A stretch of 64,000 nt of DNA from Bordetella sp. LUAb4 (GTDB lineage Bacteria; Pseudomonadota; Gammaproteobacteria; Burkholderiales; Burkholderiaceae_B): the NCBI RefSeq assembly GCF_021325795.1, contig NZ_JAHPZX010000004.1:682001-746000 (forward strand), given 5' to 3'. The number at the start of each line of letters is the position of its first letter. The stretch's first letter is position 1. This document shows, piece after piece, positions 7,555 to 17,135 of the stretch. The notes under the pieces were generated by a model. The model had not been told where the DNA came from. It searched no databases and was given only the letters and a program-made list of their open reading frames with translations. Both the position numbers and the translations under genes were made by a program.

Positions 7555-8946
7555 CTATTGCTTGACGTTCGGGAGACCTCCAGCCTGCTGCGCGATCATT
7601 GCCTCCAATCGCGCGATGGTCGCGGCCTGCTCCGCGACTTGCGCCTCCAATCGCTTGATGGCCTCGGCCTGTTGCGCGTAGGTCATTGGCGGCGGCGCAT
7701 CATTGCGCACTGGCACCGGCGTCACAGGCGCCTCGCGCGGTTCAAGAATTTCGTAGCAGCCGTAGCTGTCCGACTCGACGCTGAGGTCAGCGTCCTCCGG
7801 TACGCGAAGCAAGGCCTCCAACTTGACACGCAGGCTGCGGTTCCATGCGGGGTCTCTGATGTCGGCCCAATCGTCTTCGATCCTATCCAGCACGATATGG
7901 TGCTCGCGGGTTCTATCGCTGTACCAGTCTTCATCCACGTCCCAGCTAGCAGAATGATGGGTCTGCAACACCAGCGGGCCGTGAGCCTTCAAGGCATCTC
8001 TCAATGATTCCTCGTCTTTGAAATGGCGGACGGCTACGCCAAGGCCGCGCGTTGAAAGATAGTCTTCCAACTCCGTTCTCTTACTGGGCATGGGATCGTT
8101 GGCAAAGGCGTTCGGGTCCTTGTCCAGAAGAAGCATGTCGTGGCAGGTCGTCGCGGTCGTCCTGGTCAGCCCGGTATTCAATATTCCATTGACAGGCAGG
8201 ACGGCCTTGCCGTTGACAATCTTCACCTTGATGTCCTTCGACTTCCAGCCATCGCCCCGAAACTTGACCCTGGTTTCCGTTTCTGTGTCCTTGGGGTCGT
8301 GACCCTCGACGCGCAAGACCTCCATATCCGTGAATGTTGCAAGACCGTTGAGGAATTTGTCAAACGTAGGTTTGTTGTGCCAGTGCGGCGCCAGTTCATC
8401 CAAAACCTTTTTGGCCAGCTCCGGGGAAGGCTGCCCGGGAGTCGTCCGGGCCATTGGTTTAACACTAGCCGTGTCGGGGACAGGAGGTCCGTCGCGCCGG
8501 TCCAGCACGCCCATCCTCTTTTTCATCTCCTTGATACCCGCGGGATAGTTACCACGGTTGACGCTGCTTCCTCCGGCCACTCGGTAGTGGGGATAGTCTC
8601 TATCCCAGGGGATGTATTGATTGCAGGTCCATTCAACGATCAACTTACGATTCTGCGCTGCCTCCGCGGTAAGTCGGCCCTCGGGCGAAACGTCGGACGA
8701 CTTCATCGATGGCAGACTGGCCTGATCCTGACCTTGGATTGAAGGAGTTTGATCCAGTGGCGTCTGGTTCAGTGGTACCTGAGCCGCACTGAAGTCGGAT
8801 GCTGGCGGCATCATGGTGGCGCGCGGCGTACCAGCGGTCGCCGTGTTGACCGCGTGCCCTCCCACTTCACCGCGATTGCTGTCGACAGCAGGCGTATCGA
8901 TGCTGCCTGTGGATCTGACTGGGGAGGAGTTTGTCGCACTGAACAT
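7555..8946 (-). CDS. Orphan protein with C39/papain-like triad, candidate type III effector
   Basis: I do not recognise this 463-residue protein. Residues 1-95 are Ser/Thr/Pro/Gln-rich and look disordered. The C-terminal half has a Cys-His-Asp layout: C268 in TTATTCHDMLLL, H350 in EHHIVLDRIEDD and D365 in IRDP, with the Gly-Pro strand LKAHGPLVLQTHH between. The spacings (82 and 15) are close to those of C39 peptidases. The last 40 residues form a coiled coil. ATG 8946 is preferred over GTG 9000 because GAGAG lies just upstream, it puts an HrpL-like box 39 bases before the start, and the N-terminus (MFSATNSS) then parallels the orphan at 38933 (MFSSGLKN). GC is visibly lower than in neighbours. 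Effector function is inferred. Confidence 0.6.
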   Translation of the reverse strand: MFSATNSSPVRSTGSIDTPAVDSNRGEVGGHAVNTATAGTPRATMMPPASDFSAAQVPLNQTPLDQTPSIQGQDQASLPSMKSSDVSPEGRLTAEAAQNRKLIVEWTCNQYIPWDRDYPHYRVAGGSSVNRGNYPAGIKEMKKRMGVLDRRDGPPVPDTASVKPMARTTPGQPSPELAKKVLDELAPHWHNKPTFDKFLNGLATFTDMEVLRVEGHDPKDTETETRVKFRGDGWKSKDIKVKIVNGKAVLPVNGILNTGLTRTTATTCHDMLLLDKDPNAFANDPMPSKRTELEDYLSTRGLGVAVRHFKDEESLRDALKAHGPLVLQTHHSASWDVDEDWYSDRTREHHIVLDRIEDDWADIRDPAWNRSLRVKLEALLRVPEDADLSVESDSYGCYEILEPREAPVTPVPVRNDAPPPMTYAQQAEAIKRLEAQVAEQAATIARLEAMIAQQAGGLPNVKQ

Positions 8947-8984
8947 GGAATCTCTCGGGGGCGTAGCCAATGTGGGGAATCCAA

Positions 8985-9012
8985 TTCGTGTGGATTGCAC
9001 GCTTCACGTTCC
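8985..9012 (-). promoter_or_regulatory. HrpL/BtrS-type ECF promoter box (candidate)
   Basis: Read on the minus strand: GGAACG, 15 bases, then ACACGAA. It fits GGAACC-N15/16-CCACNNA except for the sixth base and the first base of the second half. It lies 38 bases before ATG 8946. If GTG 9000 were the real start the box would overlap the coding region, which argues for 8946. Confidence 0.45.
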
Positions 9013-9153
9013 CCGGACGGGCCTGCTCCAACCGTTTGACGCTTTCACGTCTGGTTGACGGGCCGATCCCGTAAGCTTCATGAACAAACATCGCAACTCA
9101 TGAACACCCTGTCAGCTGATGTTTTGGATTTTTGCGTTGCCTGGCGATGATGC

Positions 9154-10509
9154 TTGCCATACGGACCTCCCTTCGGTATCTTGCTTTTTTCTCTGATCAT
9201 CTTCGTCCACGTGACGTCAACTTCCACTAACGTGGCGCGCAACGCTTTTCTCCTCCGCTTCGCTTTCATGCTCGCCTACGGGCTGCTGGCCGTGCTTTGC
9301 ATGCGCCAACGCGATGCGGTGACGATGTCCACCCTGCTGTGGCCGCCCGCCGGCCTGCTGCTCGCCGCCTTGATGCTCAGTTGCCCCCGGCGTTGGCCGG
9401 GCTGGATGGCGCTGGCCGCCACGCTGCACATCGCCAGCGGCATCGTGGTCGCACAGCGTAGCGCCGCCGCCGCCCTCGTTTTCGCGCTGGGCGACCTGCT
9501 GCTTTGCGGCAGCGTCGCGGCGATCTGGCGTTGGCGCACCACCGACCGACGCAGCCTGGCGCGCGTCGGCAGCGTGCTGTGGTTCGTCCTGCCGCTGGCC
9601 GTGGCCACCGTGATCGGAGGCGGCCTGGTGGCGCAAGGGCTGCACGCGGTCAATCACGACATCGATACGCACCACTGGTATATCTGGACCCAAGCGGCTT
9701 TTGTCGGGTGCCTGATCACCACGCCGCTCATCATCGCCTGGTCCAACTGGCGTACCCAGGCCTTCATCGAACAGGATCTGCGCAATCTGTGGCTGGGACT
9801 GGTCGCCGCCTTCGCCCTGCTGGCCGGCACGACGCTGGTCTTCAACAAGCAGTGGTCGGATTGGTTATGGCAAGGCCGGCCCGCGGCCGATCTCACCTAT
9901 GCACCGTTGGTGTTCCTGGCGTTCGTGGCGGTGGCCTGGGGCCAGGCGGGCTGTACGCTGGTGGTCACCGGCCTGGCTATCGTCACCGGTTCGTACACGC
10001 TCAGCGGACTGGGTCCCTATGGGGGACTCGAGGGCGTGCCTTTGGTGGCGATCCAAGGTTTTCTGGGCGCGGCCGCCCTGCTCAGCCTGCTGTTGGGGGC
10101 GCTCAGCGCCGACCGGGAACGCGCGGCGCGCGAAGCCGTGGCCTGGAAGCTGCAACTACAGTCGGCGCTGCGCACCGGCCAGCATCTGGCCTGGGAGTTC
10201 TTCCCCGACACGCGCCGGGTGGTCTGGCTGGGCGATTTCCCCTCGCCCTATGGGCCGGCCTGCGAGCCGGATACGACGGTCGACCGGTGGCTGTCCTACG
10301 TCCACGAAGACGACAGGGAAAGCCTGTTGGCCTGGGTGGAAAGCACCGGCAAGCCCGACGCCGCCCGCCGCTTGCGCTTGCGCCTGCAATGCGCCGATGG
10401 CCAGTACCACGAGGTGGAGCTCAATGGATCCGCCGTGCGCCTGCCCGATGGATCCGTTGCGTCAGTCACCGGCCTGCTCAGTCCCTGGGGTGATACGAGC
10501 TGGCTGTGA
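9154..10509 (+). CDS. MASE1-domain membrane sensor with PAS-like tail
   Basis: This 451-residue protein carries a MASE1-type integral-membrane sensory domain of about eight helices (roughly 20-315), including the signature LLWPPAGLLLAALML. After it come a short helix (REAVAWKLQLQSALRTGQ) and a PAS-like fold (about 330-447). No GGDEF, EAL, histidine kinase or other output domain follows, which is unusual for MASE1 proteins. The start is uncertain: TTG 9154 has no clear ribosome site, and GTG 9232 is a possible alternative. It converges on the hybrid kinase gene 31 bases away, so the two might work together, but the opposite strands mean no operon. Confidence 0.75.
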   Translation: MPYGPPFGILLFSLIIFVHVTSTSTNVARNAFLLRFAFMLAYGLLAVLCMRQRDAVTMSTLLWPPAGLLLAALMLSCPRRWPGWMALAATLHIASGIVVAQRSAAAALVFALGDLLLCGSVAAIWRWRTTDRRSLARVGSVLWFVLPLAVATVIGGGLVAQGLHAVNHDIDTHHWYIWTQAAFVGCLITTPLIIAWSNWRTQAFIEQDLRNLWLGLVAAFALLAGTTLVFNKQWSDWLWQGRPAADLTYAPLVFLAFVAVAWGQAGCTLVVTGLAIVTGSYTLSGLGPYGGLEGVPLVAIQGFLGAAALLSLLLGALSADRERAAREAVAWKLQLQSALRTGQHLAWEFFPDTRRVVWLGDFPSPYGPACEPDTTVDRWLSYVHEDDRESLLAWVESTGKPDAARRLRLRLQCADGQYHEVELNGSAVRLPDGSVASVTGLLSPWGDTSWL

Positions 10510-10540
10510 TGCCGCACGTGCAGCCCGGCGTCGAGGCTGG

Positions 10541-12892
10541 CTATGTCGCCGAGCGGGAGGCGGGTTCCGAAGCTTGTTCCGAAGCCGGCGGTGCCGTTGC
10601 CAATTCGCCCTCGATTTCCCGCAAGGTGTCTTCGAACTCGCGCAGCACGGCGGTCAGGCGCGGCAGCAACTCGGCGCGATCGGCACCACCGTTGGTCGCG
10701 GCGGCGGCCTGCTGCAGGGCCTTTTCCAACTGACTGCCGGTAGTGATCACGGACCAATGCCCCAGCATGCTCAAGGCGCCCACACTACGGTGCAGCCAGC
10801 GGGCGACCTGATCGTAGAAGGCGTCGCATAACGGACCCCGTGCCTGCGCCAGGTCGTCGCGCAGCAGTTGCACGGATTGCAGGGCGAATCGACGCGCCAT
10901 CAAGGCATCGCCGAATTGCGCCTGCAACCCATCCAGATCCAGGCCATGCAGGGGTGCCATTGCCGCGAGGCCGCCGGGCGCCGCCGCATCCGCTGAACCC
11001 TCATCCTCGGGCACGTCTGACGAAGCCGGCTCGGGCAGCCATTGCGCCAACATCTCGCGCAAGGACTCCAGCTTGATCGGCTTGTACATGCAATCATCGA
11101 TCGCTTCGCAGATTTCCGGCACGGGCACCGCGCGCTCCGCCGTCGCGGTCATCGCCACGATGGGCAGGCGCTGCGTGGCACCGCGTGAACTTTCGATTTC
11201 GCGCCAGGCACGCGCCAGCTCGCCGCCATTCATCGGCGGCATCTGGCAGTCGGTCAGCAGCAACGCGTAGTCGCCCACCCGCAAGGCCTCCAAGGCCGAT
11301 GGCGCGTCCTCCTTGACATCGCAGGCCAGGCCCAGCGTCATCAACTGGCGCCGTACCACCTCGCGGTTGATGGCGTGATCGTCCACCACCAGGATGCGCA
11401 GCGACCCCGCCTGGGCCGTTTTAGCCCCGCCAGCGACGCCGGACGCAAGCGCTACGCGGGCGGCCCCCGCCATGCCGGACACACTGGACGCGCCAGGCAT
11501 GCCGGACACGTCCGCTACACCCGTCCCCGCACCCGCCGACCGCGCCGCCACCGCGCCATGGCGGTCATCCGCGCTGGCATCCGTGGCGCCCACGCCCCCC
11601 GGCGCCGCCAGCGCCAGTTGCTGCAGCCGCGCCGCCGACCCGCTGGTCTCCAGGCTGGCGTGCACCCGGGCATCGGCACGCGTGCGCGCCGCCACCACTT
11701 GAAAGCGAGCGGGCGTCTTGTCCACGCGGCTGGTCACGCTATCGATGTCCAGATCCAGCGTGACAGCCGGCTCCGGCGGTCCCGCGGTGGCCACGAAACG
11801 GCAGACGAATGTCGCCGTGGTGCCATGGCCAGGCATGCTGCTCAAGGCAATCGTGCCCCCCATCAGGTTGGCCAGGCGGCTGCACACCGACAGTCCCAGG
11901 CCGGAGCCGCCATAGCGCCGGCTGGTGGCGCCATCCGCTTGGCGATAAGGCGCCATGACCTGCGCCAGCTTGTCATGCGGAATGCCAATGCCGGTATCGC
12001 TGATGCTGAAGCGCAGCCATTGGCCGTTGGCATCGCCGCGGTCCACCGATACCGCCAGCGTGACCTGGCCCTGATGGGTGAACTTGGCGGCATTACTCAT
12101 CAGGTTCGACAGGATCTGCCGAATGCGCAAAGGATCGCCCTGCACTTCCCCGCTCACATTGGCGTCCACGCGCAGCAAGGTACGCACGCCCCGGCGCCGC
12201 GCCGGTTCGCCTATCACCATGACCACACTGTGGACGATGGCACGCAGGTCGACCGGCACGGACTCCAGGCTCATGCGGTTGGCCTCGGCCTTGGAAAAAT
12301 CCAGCACGTCGTCGAGAATCTGCAGCAAGGCATTGGCCGCCGTATCCACCGCGGTCAGCATCTGGCGCTGATCGTCGTCCATCGTGCCGCGCCGCAGCAG
12401 ATCCAGCATGCCGATGATGCCGCTGAGCGGTGTGCGAATCTCGTGGCTCATGGTCGCGAAAAAGGACGCCTTGGCCAGCGACGCACTATCGGCCAGATCG
12501 CGCGCGGCTTCCAGGCGCAACTCCGCCGCGCGCCGGCGCGCCACCTCGCGGCGCAATTGCACGTACGCCAGCGACAGCACCACGGCGAAGGCCAGCACCA
12601 GCACCATGGCCGGGAAGATCTCGCGCCAGAACACCGCTACCGGAATGGACTCGTCGCGCAGCGGTCCCGGCCCATTGGCGACGGCGATGGTCATCACGCC
12701 GTCCTGCGCGGGCAAGGCCAGCACACCGCCAGGCAGGCTGTCGCCGTGCGACGCAGCGTCAGGCTGGGCGTAGGCGGATGACGCCACCGTCAGCGCGCAA
12801 GCCAGCGCGCTGACAAGCGCGCAGATCCGGCGGACGAAAATGAATGGAAGCGCAAATCGCTTCCGTTTGAGGCCTGGCAAGTTCATGGGCAT
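10541..12892 (-). CDS. Hybrid sensor histidine kinase, BvgS-like but without Venus-flytrap domains
   Basis: A 783-residue multi-step phosphorelay kinase. In order: signal sequence (about 15-42), a short periplasmic segment of only about 45 residues, one membrane helix (about 92-111), HisKA with phospho-acceptor H150 in [15 protein letters not shown], HATPase with [10 protein letters not shown] and GGSGLGLSV, a low-complexity Gly/Ala linker, a receiver domain (about 500-620; [12 protein letters not shown] phospho-Asp, Lys in YKPIK) and an Hpt domain ([13 protein letters not shown]). The HK-REC-Hpt order is that of BvgS/EvgS, but the large periplasmic solute-binding domains are absent. No response-regulator gene is adjacent. 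The partner is unknown. Confidence 0.9.
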   Translation of the reverse strand: MPMNLPGLKRKRFALPFIFVRRICALVSALACALTVASSAYAQPDAASHGDSLPGGVLALPAQDGVMTIAVANGPGPLRDESIPVAVFWREIFPAMVLVLAFAVVLSLAYVQLRREVARRRAAELRLEAARDLADSASLAKASFFATMSHEIRTPLSGIIGMLDLLRRGTMDDDQRQMLTAVDTAANALLQILDDVLDFSKAEANRMSLESVPVDLRAIVHSVVMVIGEPARRRGVRTLLRVDANVSGEVQGDPLRIRQILSNLMSNAAKFTHQGQVTLAVSVDRGDANGQWLRFSISDTGIGIPHDKLAQVMAPYRQADGATSRRYGGSGLGLSVCSRLANLMGGTIALSSMPGHGTTATFVCRFVATAGPPEPAVTLDLDIDSVTSRVDKTPARFQVVAARTRADARVHASLETSGSAARLQQLALAAPGGVGATDASADDRHGAVAARSAGAGTGVADVSGMPGASSVSGMAGAARVALASGVAGGAKTAQAGSLRILVVDDHAINREVVRRQLMTLGLACDVKEDAPSALEALRVGDYALLLTDCQMPPMNGGELARAWREIESSRGATQRLPIVAMTATAERAVPVPEICEAIDDCMYKPIKLESLREMLAQWLPEPASSDVPEDEGSADAAAPGGLAAMAPLHGLDLDGLQAQFGDALMARRFALQSVQLLRDDLAQARGPLCDAFYDQVARWLHRSVGALSMLGHWSVITTGSQLEKALQQAAAATNGGADRAELLPRLTAVLREFEDTLREIEGELATAPPASEQASEPASRSAT

Positions 12893-13035
12893 GGGCTTGG
12901 AGACGCGGCAATCGAGTTTAGCAACCGTTGTCGCGCTGCCCCGGGCTTCTTTCTTTTGCCAAACGTCGTCGTTGTTTTGGATAACGTAGCTGAGTAGCGT
13001 CCCACCCTCTCGTCGTTCCTTGCGCCGCCCCCTTT

Positions 13036-14799
13036 TTACACTGCCGCGTGAGCCATCCCCGCCAAATTACCCAACCCGGCCCGCGGTCCCACCCGCAGTT
13101 CGTGCGTATGGAAGCGCGCCACGCCATCCCGATGCGCCACGCTGATGATGGCGCTATGCGGCAGCTGGCGCACCAGCGCCTCATACAGATCACTCTCCGT
13201 ATCGCCATCCAGCGAGGACGTGGCCTCGTCCAGAAATAGAAAGGCAGGTTTCAGCAGCAAGGCGCGCGCGAACGACAGGCGTTGCTTTTCGCCAGGCGAC
13301 AGCCGCTGGCCCCAGGCCTCGCGCGCGTGCAGCAATTCCACGTAGTCTTCCAGATGGCAGTCGCGCAAGACGCGCGCGCACTCGGCGTCGTCGTAGTCCT
13401 GCGCGTCATCCGGATAGCACAGCGCATCCTTCAGATCACCGTCCGGCACATAGCTGACCTGCGGCAGGAACAAGGCCTGCCGCGCCTCGCCCGCCGCGCC
13501 GCGGGGCATGGTCAGCGCGCCGTCGGCATAGGGCCACAAGCCCGCCATCGTCCGCAACAGCGTGCTCTTGCCGCTGCCGGACGGTCCCCGCACCAGCCAG
13601 CGTTCGCCCGGCTCGATGGCGAAGTCCGCCGGCACGGCAAGCGGGCGGCCATCCGGGCGGCTGACCTCGAGCCCGGCGGCGCGCACCTCGGCGCCCGAGG
13701 CCAGGCGCAAGCCGCTGGCCTCGGGTTCGTCCAGACGCCGGCTGAACTCGCGCAGACGATTCACCGTGGCGCGCCATTCAGCCAGCGTCGCATAACTGTT
13801 GATGAACCACGAACAGGCGGTGCTGACCTGGCCGAAGGCATCGTTCAGGCGCATGAGTACGCCTATGGTGAATGCCCCCGCGAAATAGCGCGGAGCCGCC
13901 GCCATCATCGGGAAAATCAGCGCCGCCTGGCCATAGATGGAGCTGGCCAGCATCAGACGCTTGGTGTATCGCATGACTTCGCGCCAGTTGGCGCGGATGG
14001 CGCCGAAGGCCACGCGCGCGCGGGCGCCTTCGATGGTGCCACCTTCATAGAAGGCGATCTGCTCGGCGTTCTGGCGCAGGCGCACCAGCAGCACGCGGAA
14101 ATCCGCCTCCACCCGCTGCTGCCGGTAGTTGACGGCGATCAGGCCGCCGCTGACCTTCTGGATGACCCACGAACCCACCACGGCATACACGATGGCGACC
14201 CACACCATATAGCCGGGAATGCTCGCGGCATGGCCGAACAGCGTGAAGCTCAGCGTCCCGGAAAGCACCCACAGGACGGTCACGAAGGAGAAGAACGTCA
14301 CCACCGTCGACAGCAAGTCCAATGACAAGGCCAGCGAGTTGGACGCCAGGCTGCGCAAGTCCTCGGCGATACGCTGGTCCGGGTTATCGAACGTGTGATC
14401 GCGTTCCAGGCGGTAGTAGGTGTCGGCGCGCAGCCACCGCGCCAGATAGACGTCGGTGAGCCATTGGCGCCAGCGAAACTCCAGGCCCTGGCGCACATAG
14501 ATCTGGGCCGTGGACATGAGGATGAACAGCACCGCCAGCACGGTGAATACCAGCAGTAGATGCTTGAACGCGGGGAAATCGTGCTTCTCGATGGCATCGT
14601 AGAAACTGGCGAACCAGGTGTTGATGCGAACGTTGACATACACGATGGCCAGGTTGAGCAGCACCACCAGCGCAAGCATGGCGCGCGCGCGGTGCCGCTG
14701 CTCGGAAAACCAGAAAGGCCGGATCAATGCCCAGGTGCTGTGAGCCTTGTCGTCCGGCTGCGCCTGGTCGCCCCTTCCCTGAATGGAGGCTGAATTCAT
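13036..14799 (-). CDS. SbmA/BacA-type ABC transporter, fused permease and ATPase
   Basis: A 587-residue inner-membrane ABC protein of the YddA/SbmA-BacA type. The N-terminal half (about 25-330) carries about six helices with family sequence such as RINTWFASFYDAIEKHDF and RWRQWLTDVYLARWL. The C-terminal half is an ATPase with Walker A GPSGSGKSTLL, signature LSPGEKQRLSFARALL and Walker B FLFLDEATSSLD. Relatives import or export peptides, long-chain fatty acids or vitamin B12. The ATG is preceded by AGGAA at a spacing of 6. It appears to be a single-gene unit. Confidence 0.88.
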   Translation of the reverse strand: MNSASIQGRGDQAQPDDKAHSTWALIRPFWFSEQRHRARAMLALVVLLNLAIVYVNVRINTWFASFYDAIEKHDFPAFKHLLLVFTVLAVLFILMSTAQIYVRQGLEFRWRQWLTDVYLARWLRADTYYRLERDHTFDNPDQRIAEDLRSLASNSLALSLDLLSTVVTFFSFVTVLWVLSGTLSFTLFGHAASIPGYMVWVAIVYAVVGSWVIQKVSGGLIAVNYRQQRVEADFRVLLVRLRQNAEQIAFYEGGTIEGARARVAFGAIRANWREVMRYTKRLMLASSIYGQAALIFPMMAAAPRYFAGAFTIGVLMRLNDAFGQVSTACSWFINSYATLAEWRATVNRLREFSRRLDEPEASGLRLASGAEVRAAGLEVSRPDGRPLAVPADFAIEPGERWLVRGPSGSGKSTLLRTMAGLWPYADGALTMPRGAAGEARQALFLPQVSYVPDGDLKDALCYPDDAQDYDDAECARVLRDCHLEDYVELLHAREAWGQRLSPGEKQRLSFARALLLKPAFLFLDEATSSLDGDTESDLYEALVRQLPHSAIISVAHRDGVARFHTHELRVGPRAGLGNLAGMAHAAV

Positions 14800-14864
14800 C
14801 GTGTTTTCCTGAGATCTGGCCAGCGGGTATGACCGCGCGGCCAGACTTAGGTTTCACGATTTTT

Positions 14865-15638
14865 TTATTCTCGCGCCTGATCCAGTGCCACTTCAGGCTT
14901 GGATGCCGAACGGGTACCCGCGCGCGGCCGCGTGCTGGCGGCATGATAGGTATGCACCACCGACAGCTTCACCGCATCGCTCTGGTTGCGTCCCGCCGCA
15001 TGCAGCGTGCGGCAGTGGAAGAACAGCACATCGCCCGGCTCCAGCTCGGGCGACACGGCCTGGGCGATCAGGGCCTGGTTTTCGGGCAGGTCTTCGCGCA
15101 GGAACTGCGCCGCATCGAAACGCTCCGGCGCCAGGCTCATGGCGTGCGAACCGGGCACCAGCCACAGCGCGCCGTTATCGGCGGTTTCCGTGCCCAAGGC
15201 CAGCCACGTGGAAACCAGGTCCTCCTTGTCGAAGGACCAATAGCGGATATCGCGGTGCCAGCCGGTCAGGCTGCCATGGCGCGGATGCTTGGTCATGACG
15301 CAATTGTGATGGGCCCGCGACAGCACGACCGGCTCACCGAAATAGGCTTGTAGCGACGCCGCGATGGCCGGGTCCGTGGCCCAGGCGGCATAGGCCGCGC
15401 CGCGCGCATAGGCATCGAGCAGGCGCCGCACCGTGCCGCCACCTTCGGCGTCGCGCGAAGCGGGCGCGCCTGGATAACGCAGATCGGCTTCGTATTCGAG
15501 CGGCGCCTGCGCCTGCGCCAGCTGCATCTCGGCGAGCTGGCGCAAGGCCATGCGGCGGTCAGAAGCAAGAAACTGCTTGGCGATGACAAAACCCTGCTCG
15601 CGCAGGGTTTCGATTTGGGAAGCATTCAGCGAAGACAT
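14865..15638 (-). CDS. Phytanoyl-CoA dioxygenase family protein
   Basis: A 257-residue Fe(II)/2-oxoglutarate-dependent oxygenase. The iron facial triad is visible as HxD in LTGWHRDIRYWSF and the distal His in FHCRTLHAAGRNQSD; the Arg/Ser segment after it (AVKLSVVHTYH) fits the 2-oxoglutarate side. PhyH proteins hydroxylate a wide range of small molecules and this one has no context that names a substrate. It lies between the ABC exporter and the chromate genes on the same strand but with gaps that do not argue for an operon. Confidence 0.85.
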   Translation of the reverse strand: MSSLNASQIETLREQGFVIAKQFLASDRRMALRQLAEMQLAQAQAPLEYEADLRYPGAPASRDAEGGGTVRRLLDAYARGAAYAAWATDPAIAASLQAYFGEPVVLSRAHHNCVMTKHPRHGSLTGWHRDIRYWSFDKEDLVSTWLALGTETADNGALWLVPGSHAMSLAPERFDAAQFLREDLPENQALIAQAVSPELEPGDVLFFHCRTLHAAGRNQSDAVKLSVVHTYHAASTRPRAGTRSASKPEVALDQARE

Positions 15639-15766
15639 GGATACTGCCTGGGGGGAATGAGGGCTTTCTTATTTTACGGTCGCTTTTGCTCGTGAGCGCG
15701 GCGGCCCTCAAGCAAATATTGATGGGCAGCACGGCCGCGCGCCACAACGCCATTCTGTCGACGCTG

Positions 15767-16306
15767 TCAGAACAATCCGCCAAAGACAAGTCCCGCCACC
15801 GCGCCGCCCAGCAACAGCCACAGCGGATGCAGCTTGGTGCGCCACCCCAGCAAGGTCGACGCCAGCGCGATCACCAACAGGAGCATATTGGTCACGGACG
15901 CCACGGTGATCAATACGCCGCTGGCCGCCACCAGGCCCACGGTCATGGGAAAGATCCCCTGCTGCGCGATGACGCGCCACGGACGGTCCTTGAACTTCTC
16001 CCACAAGCGCAGGACCAGGATCGTCACGACAGCCGGCGGTATGAACTTGGCCGCGCTGGAAACCAGCATGCCGGACCAGCCGGCCACGTGCCAGCCCACC
16101 AGCGGCACGATCATCAGATTGGGACCAGGCGCCGCCTGCGCCAAGGCGAACAGCGACGTGAAGGTCTCCGCGGACATCCAATGATGAACATCGACCACCT
16201 GGCGCTGCATTTCGGGAAGTATGGTCATCCCGCCGCCGAACGAGATCAGCGACAACTGGGTGAACAGCGTGAAGAGATCCCACAAGGTCTGCATGGCGGC
16301 GCTCAT
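15767..16306 (-). CDS. Chromate transporter, second half-size subunit
   Basis: A 179-residue half of the ChrA (CHR) transporter family, with FTQLSLISFGGGMTILPEM near the start, AQAAPGPNLMIVPLVG, and about five hydrophobic segments. Short CHR proteins work as pairs encoded side by side. ATG 16306 overlaps the upstream subunit's stop by 4 bases (ATGA) and has GGAGG 8 bases before it, which fixes the start. CHR proteins extrude chromate, often mistaken for sulfate; the ion here is not proven. Confidence 0.88.
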   Translation of the reverse strand: MSAAMQTLWDLFTLFTQLSLISFGGGMTILPEMQRQVVDVHHWMSAETFTSLFALAQAAPGPNLMIVPLVGWHVAGWSGMLVSSAAKFIPPAVVTILVLRLWEKFKDRPWRVIAQQGIFPMTVGLVAASGVLITVASVTNMLLLVIALASTLLGWRTKLHPLWLLLGGAVAGLVFGGLF

Positions 16307-16890
16307 CGACGCAACCTCCACGTGCCCAGGATGCTGAGCGGCGTCAGCACCAGCATGGTCGGCACCAGCGGCAGGCGCAGCACCGCGATCGCCACGAAAC
16401 AGGCCACCACGATCACCGCGCCCCAGGCGCTCTTGAGGATGGGCTTGCCGATCTTCAGCGCCATCGAGATCACCAGCCCGGCCGCGGCGGCGGCCAGGCC
16501 GGCGAACAGATGACGCACGTGCGGATCATGCTGGTAATGGTCGTAGACCACGCCCAGCGCCAGCACGACGATGGTAGGCACCAGCACAAAGCCCGTCAGC
16601 GCCAGCACCGCACCGACGACCCCACGGAAACGCATGCCCAATGCCACCGCCAAGTTCATGATGTTGCCACCCGGCAGGAACTGGCACAGACCCAGCATGG
16701 TCGTGAACTCTTCGCTGGCCATCCAGCGGTGTTTCTCCACCACCATGCGCCGGACCAGGGGCAGCGCGCCGCCGAAGGCGGTCATGCCAAGCACGAAAAA
16801 GCCCCAGAAGAGTTGGCTCAGTGTGGGCGGCGGTGCCAGATTGGCGTCTTCGTCGGTGGGGGGGATGGGAGCGGGGGTAGCGGTACTCAT
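16303..16890 (-). CDS. Chromate transporter, first half-size subunit
   Basis: A 195-residue CHR half-transporter with FFVLGMTAFGGALPLVRRMVV near the N-terminus and LCQFLPGGNIMNLAVALG in the second helix region, the counterpart of the PGPN motif in the partner. The chosen ATG at 16890 (AGGA about 10 bases upstream) gives a normal short-CHR length; the frame is open further upstream. Coupled by an ATGA overlap to the second subunit. Confidence 0.87.
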   Translation of the reverse strand: MSTATPAPIPPTDEDANLAPPPTLSQLFWGFFVLGMTAFGGALPLVRRMVVEKHRWMASEEFTTMLGLCQFLPGGNIMNLAVALGMRFRGVVGAVLALTGFVLVPTIVVLALGVVYDHYQHDPHVRHLFAGLAAAAAGLVISMALKIGKPILKSAWGAVIVVACFVAIAVLRLPLVPTMLVLTPLSILGTWRLRR

Positions 16891-17047
16891 GCCGACGATC
16901 TTCCTTGCGCGGTCGGGGTAAACGAAAGGCTTCAAACGAAAGTCTGTAAATGCGGAGCCGTGACCACAAGGCCGCGACGGCGGACCCGTAAGTCTTATGT
17001 ATTATATAAGACCAAGATTTCCCATGACCACCAAAATGAGTGGCCCG

Positions 17048-17078
17048 AAAAAAAAACGGGGCGGCCAAAGCCGCCCCG
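17048..17078 (-). terminator. Rho-independent terminator of the Bug gene
   Basis: CGGGGCGGC and GCCGCCCCG make a perfect 9-bp stem with a CAAA loop. On the minus strand it is followed by nine T residues. It lies 58 bases after the stop of the Bug receptor gene and upstream of the chromate genes, so it isolates the two units. Confidence 0.9.
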
Positions 17079-17135
17079 CCACACTGATGATGATCGTCGC
17101 GCTGACGAACACCTATCATCCGAATCGATGCTGCA

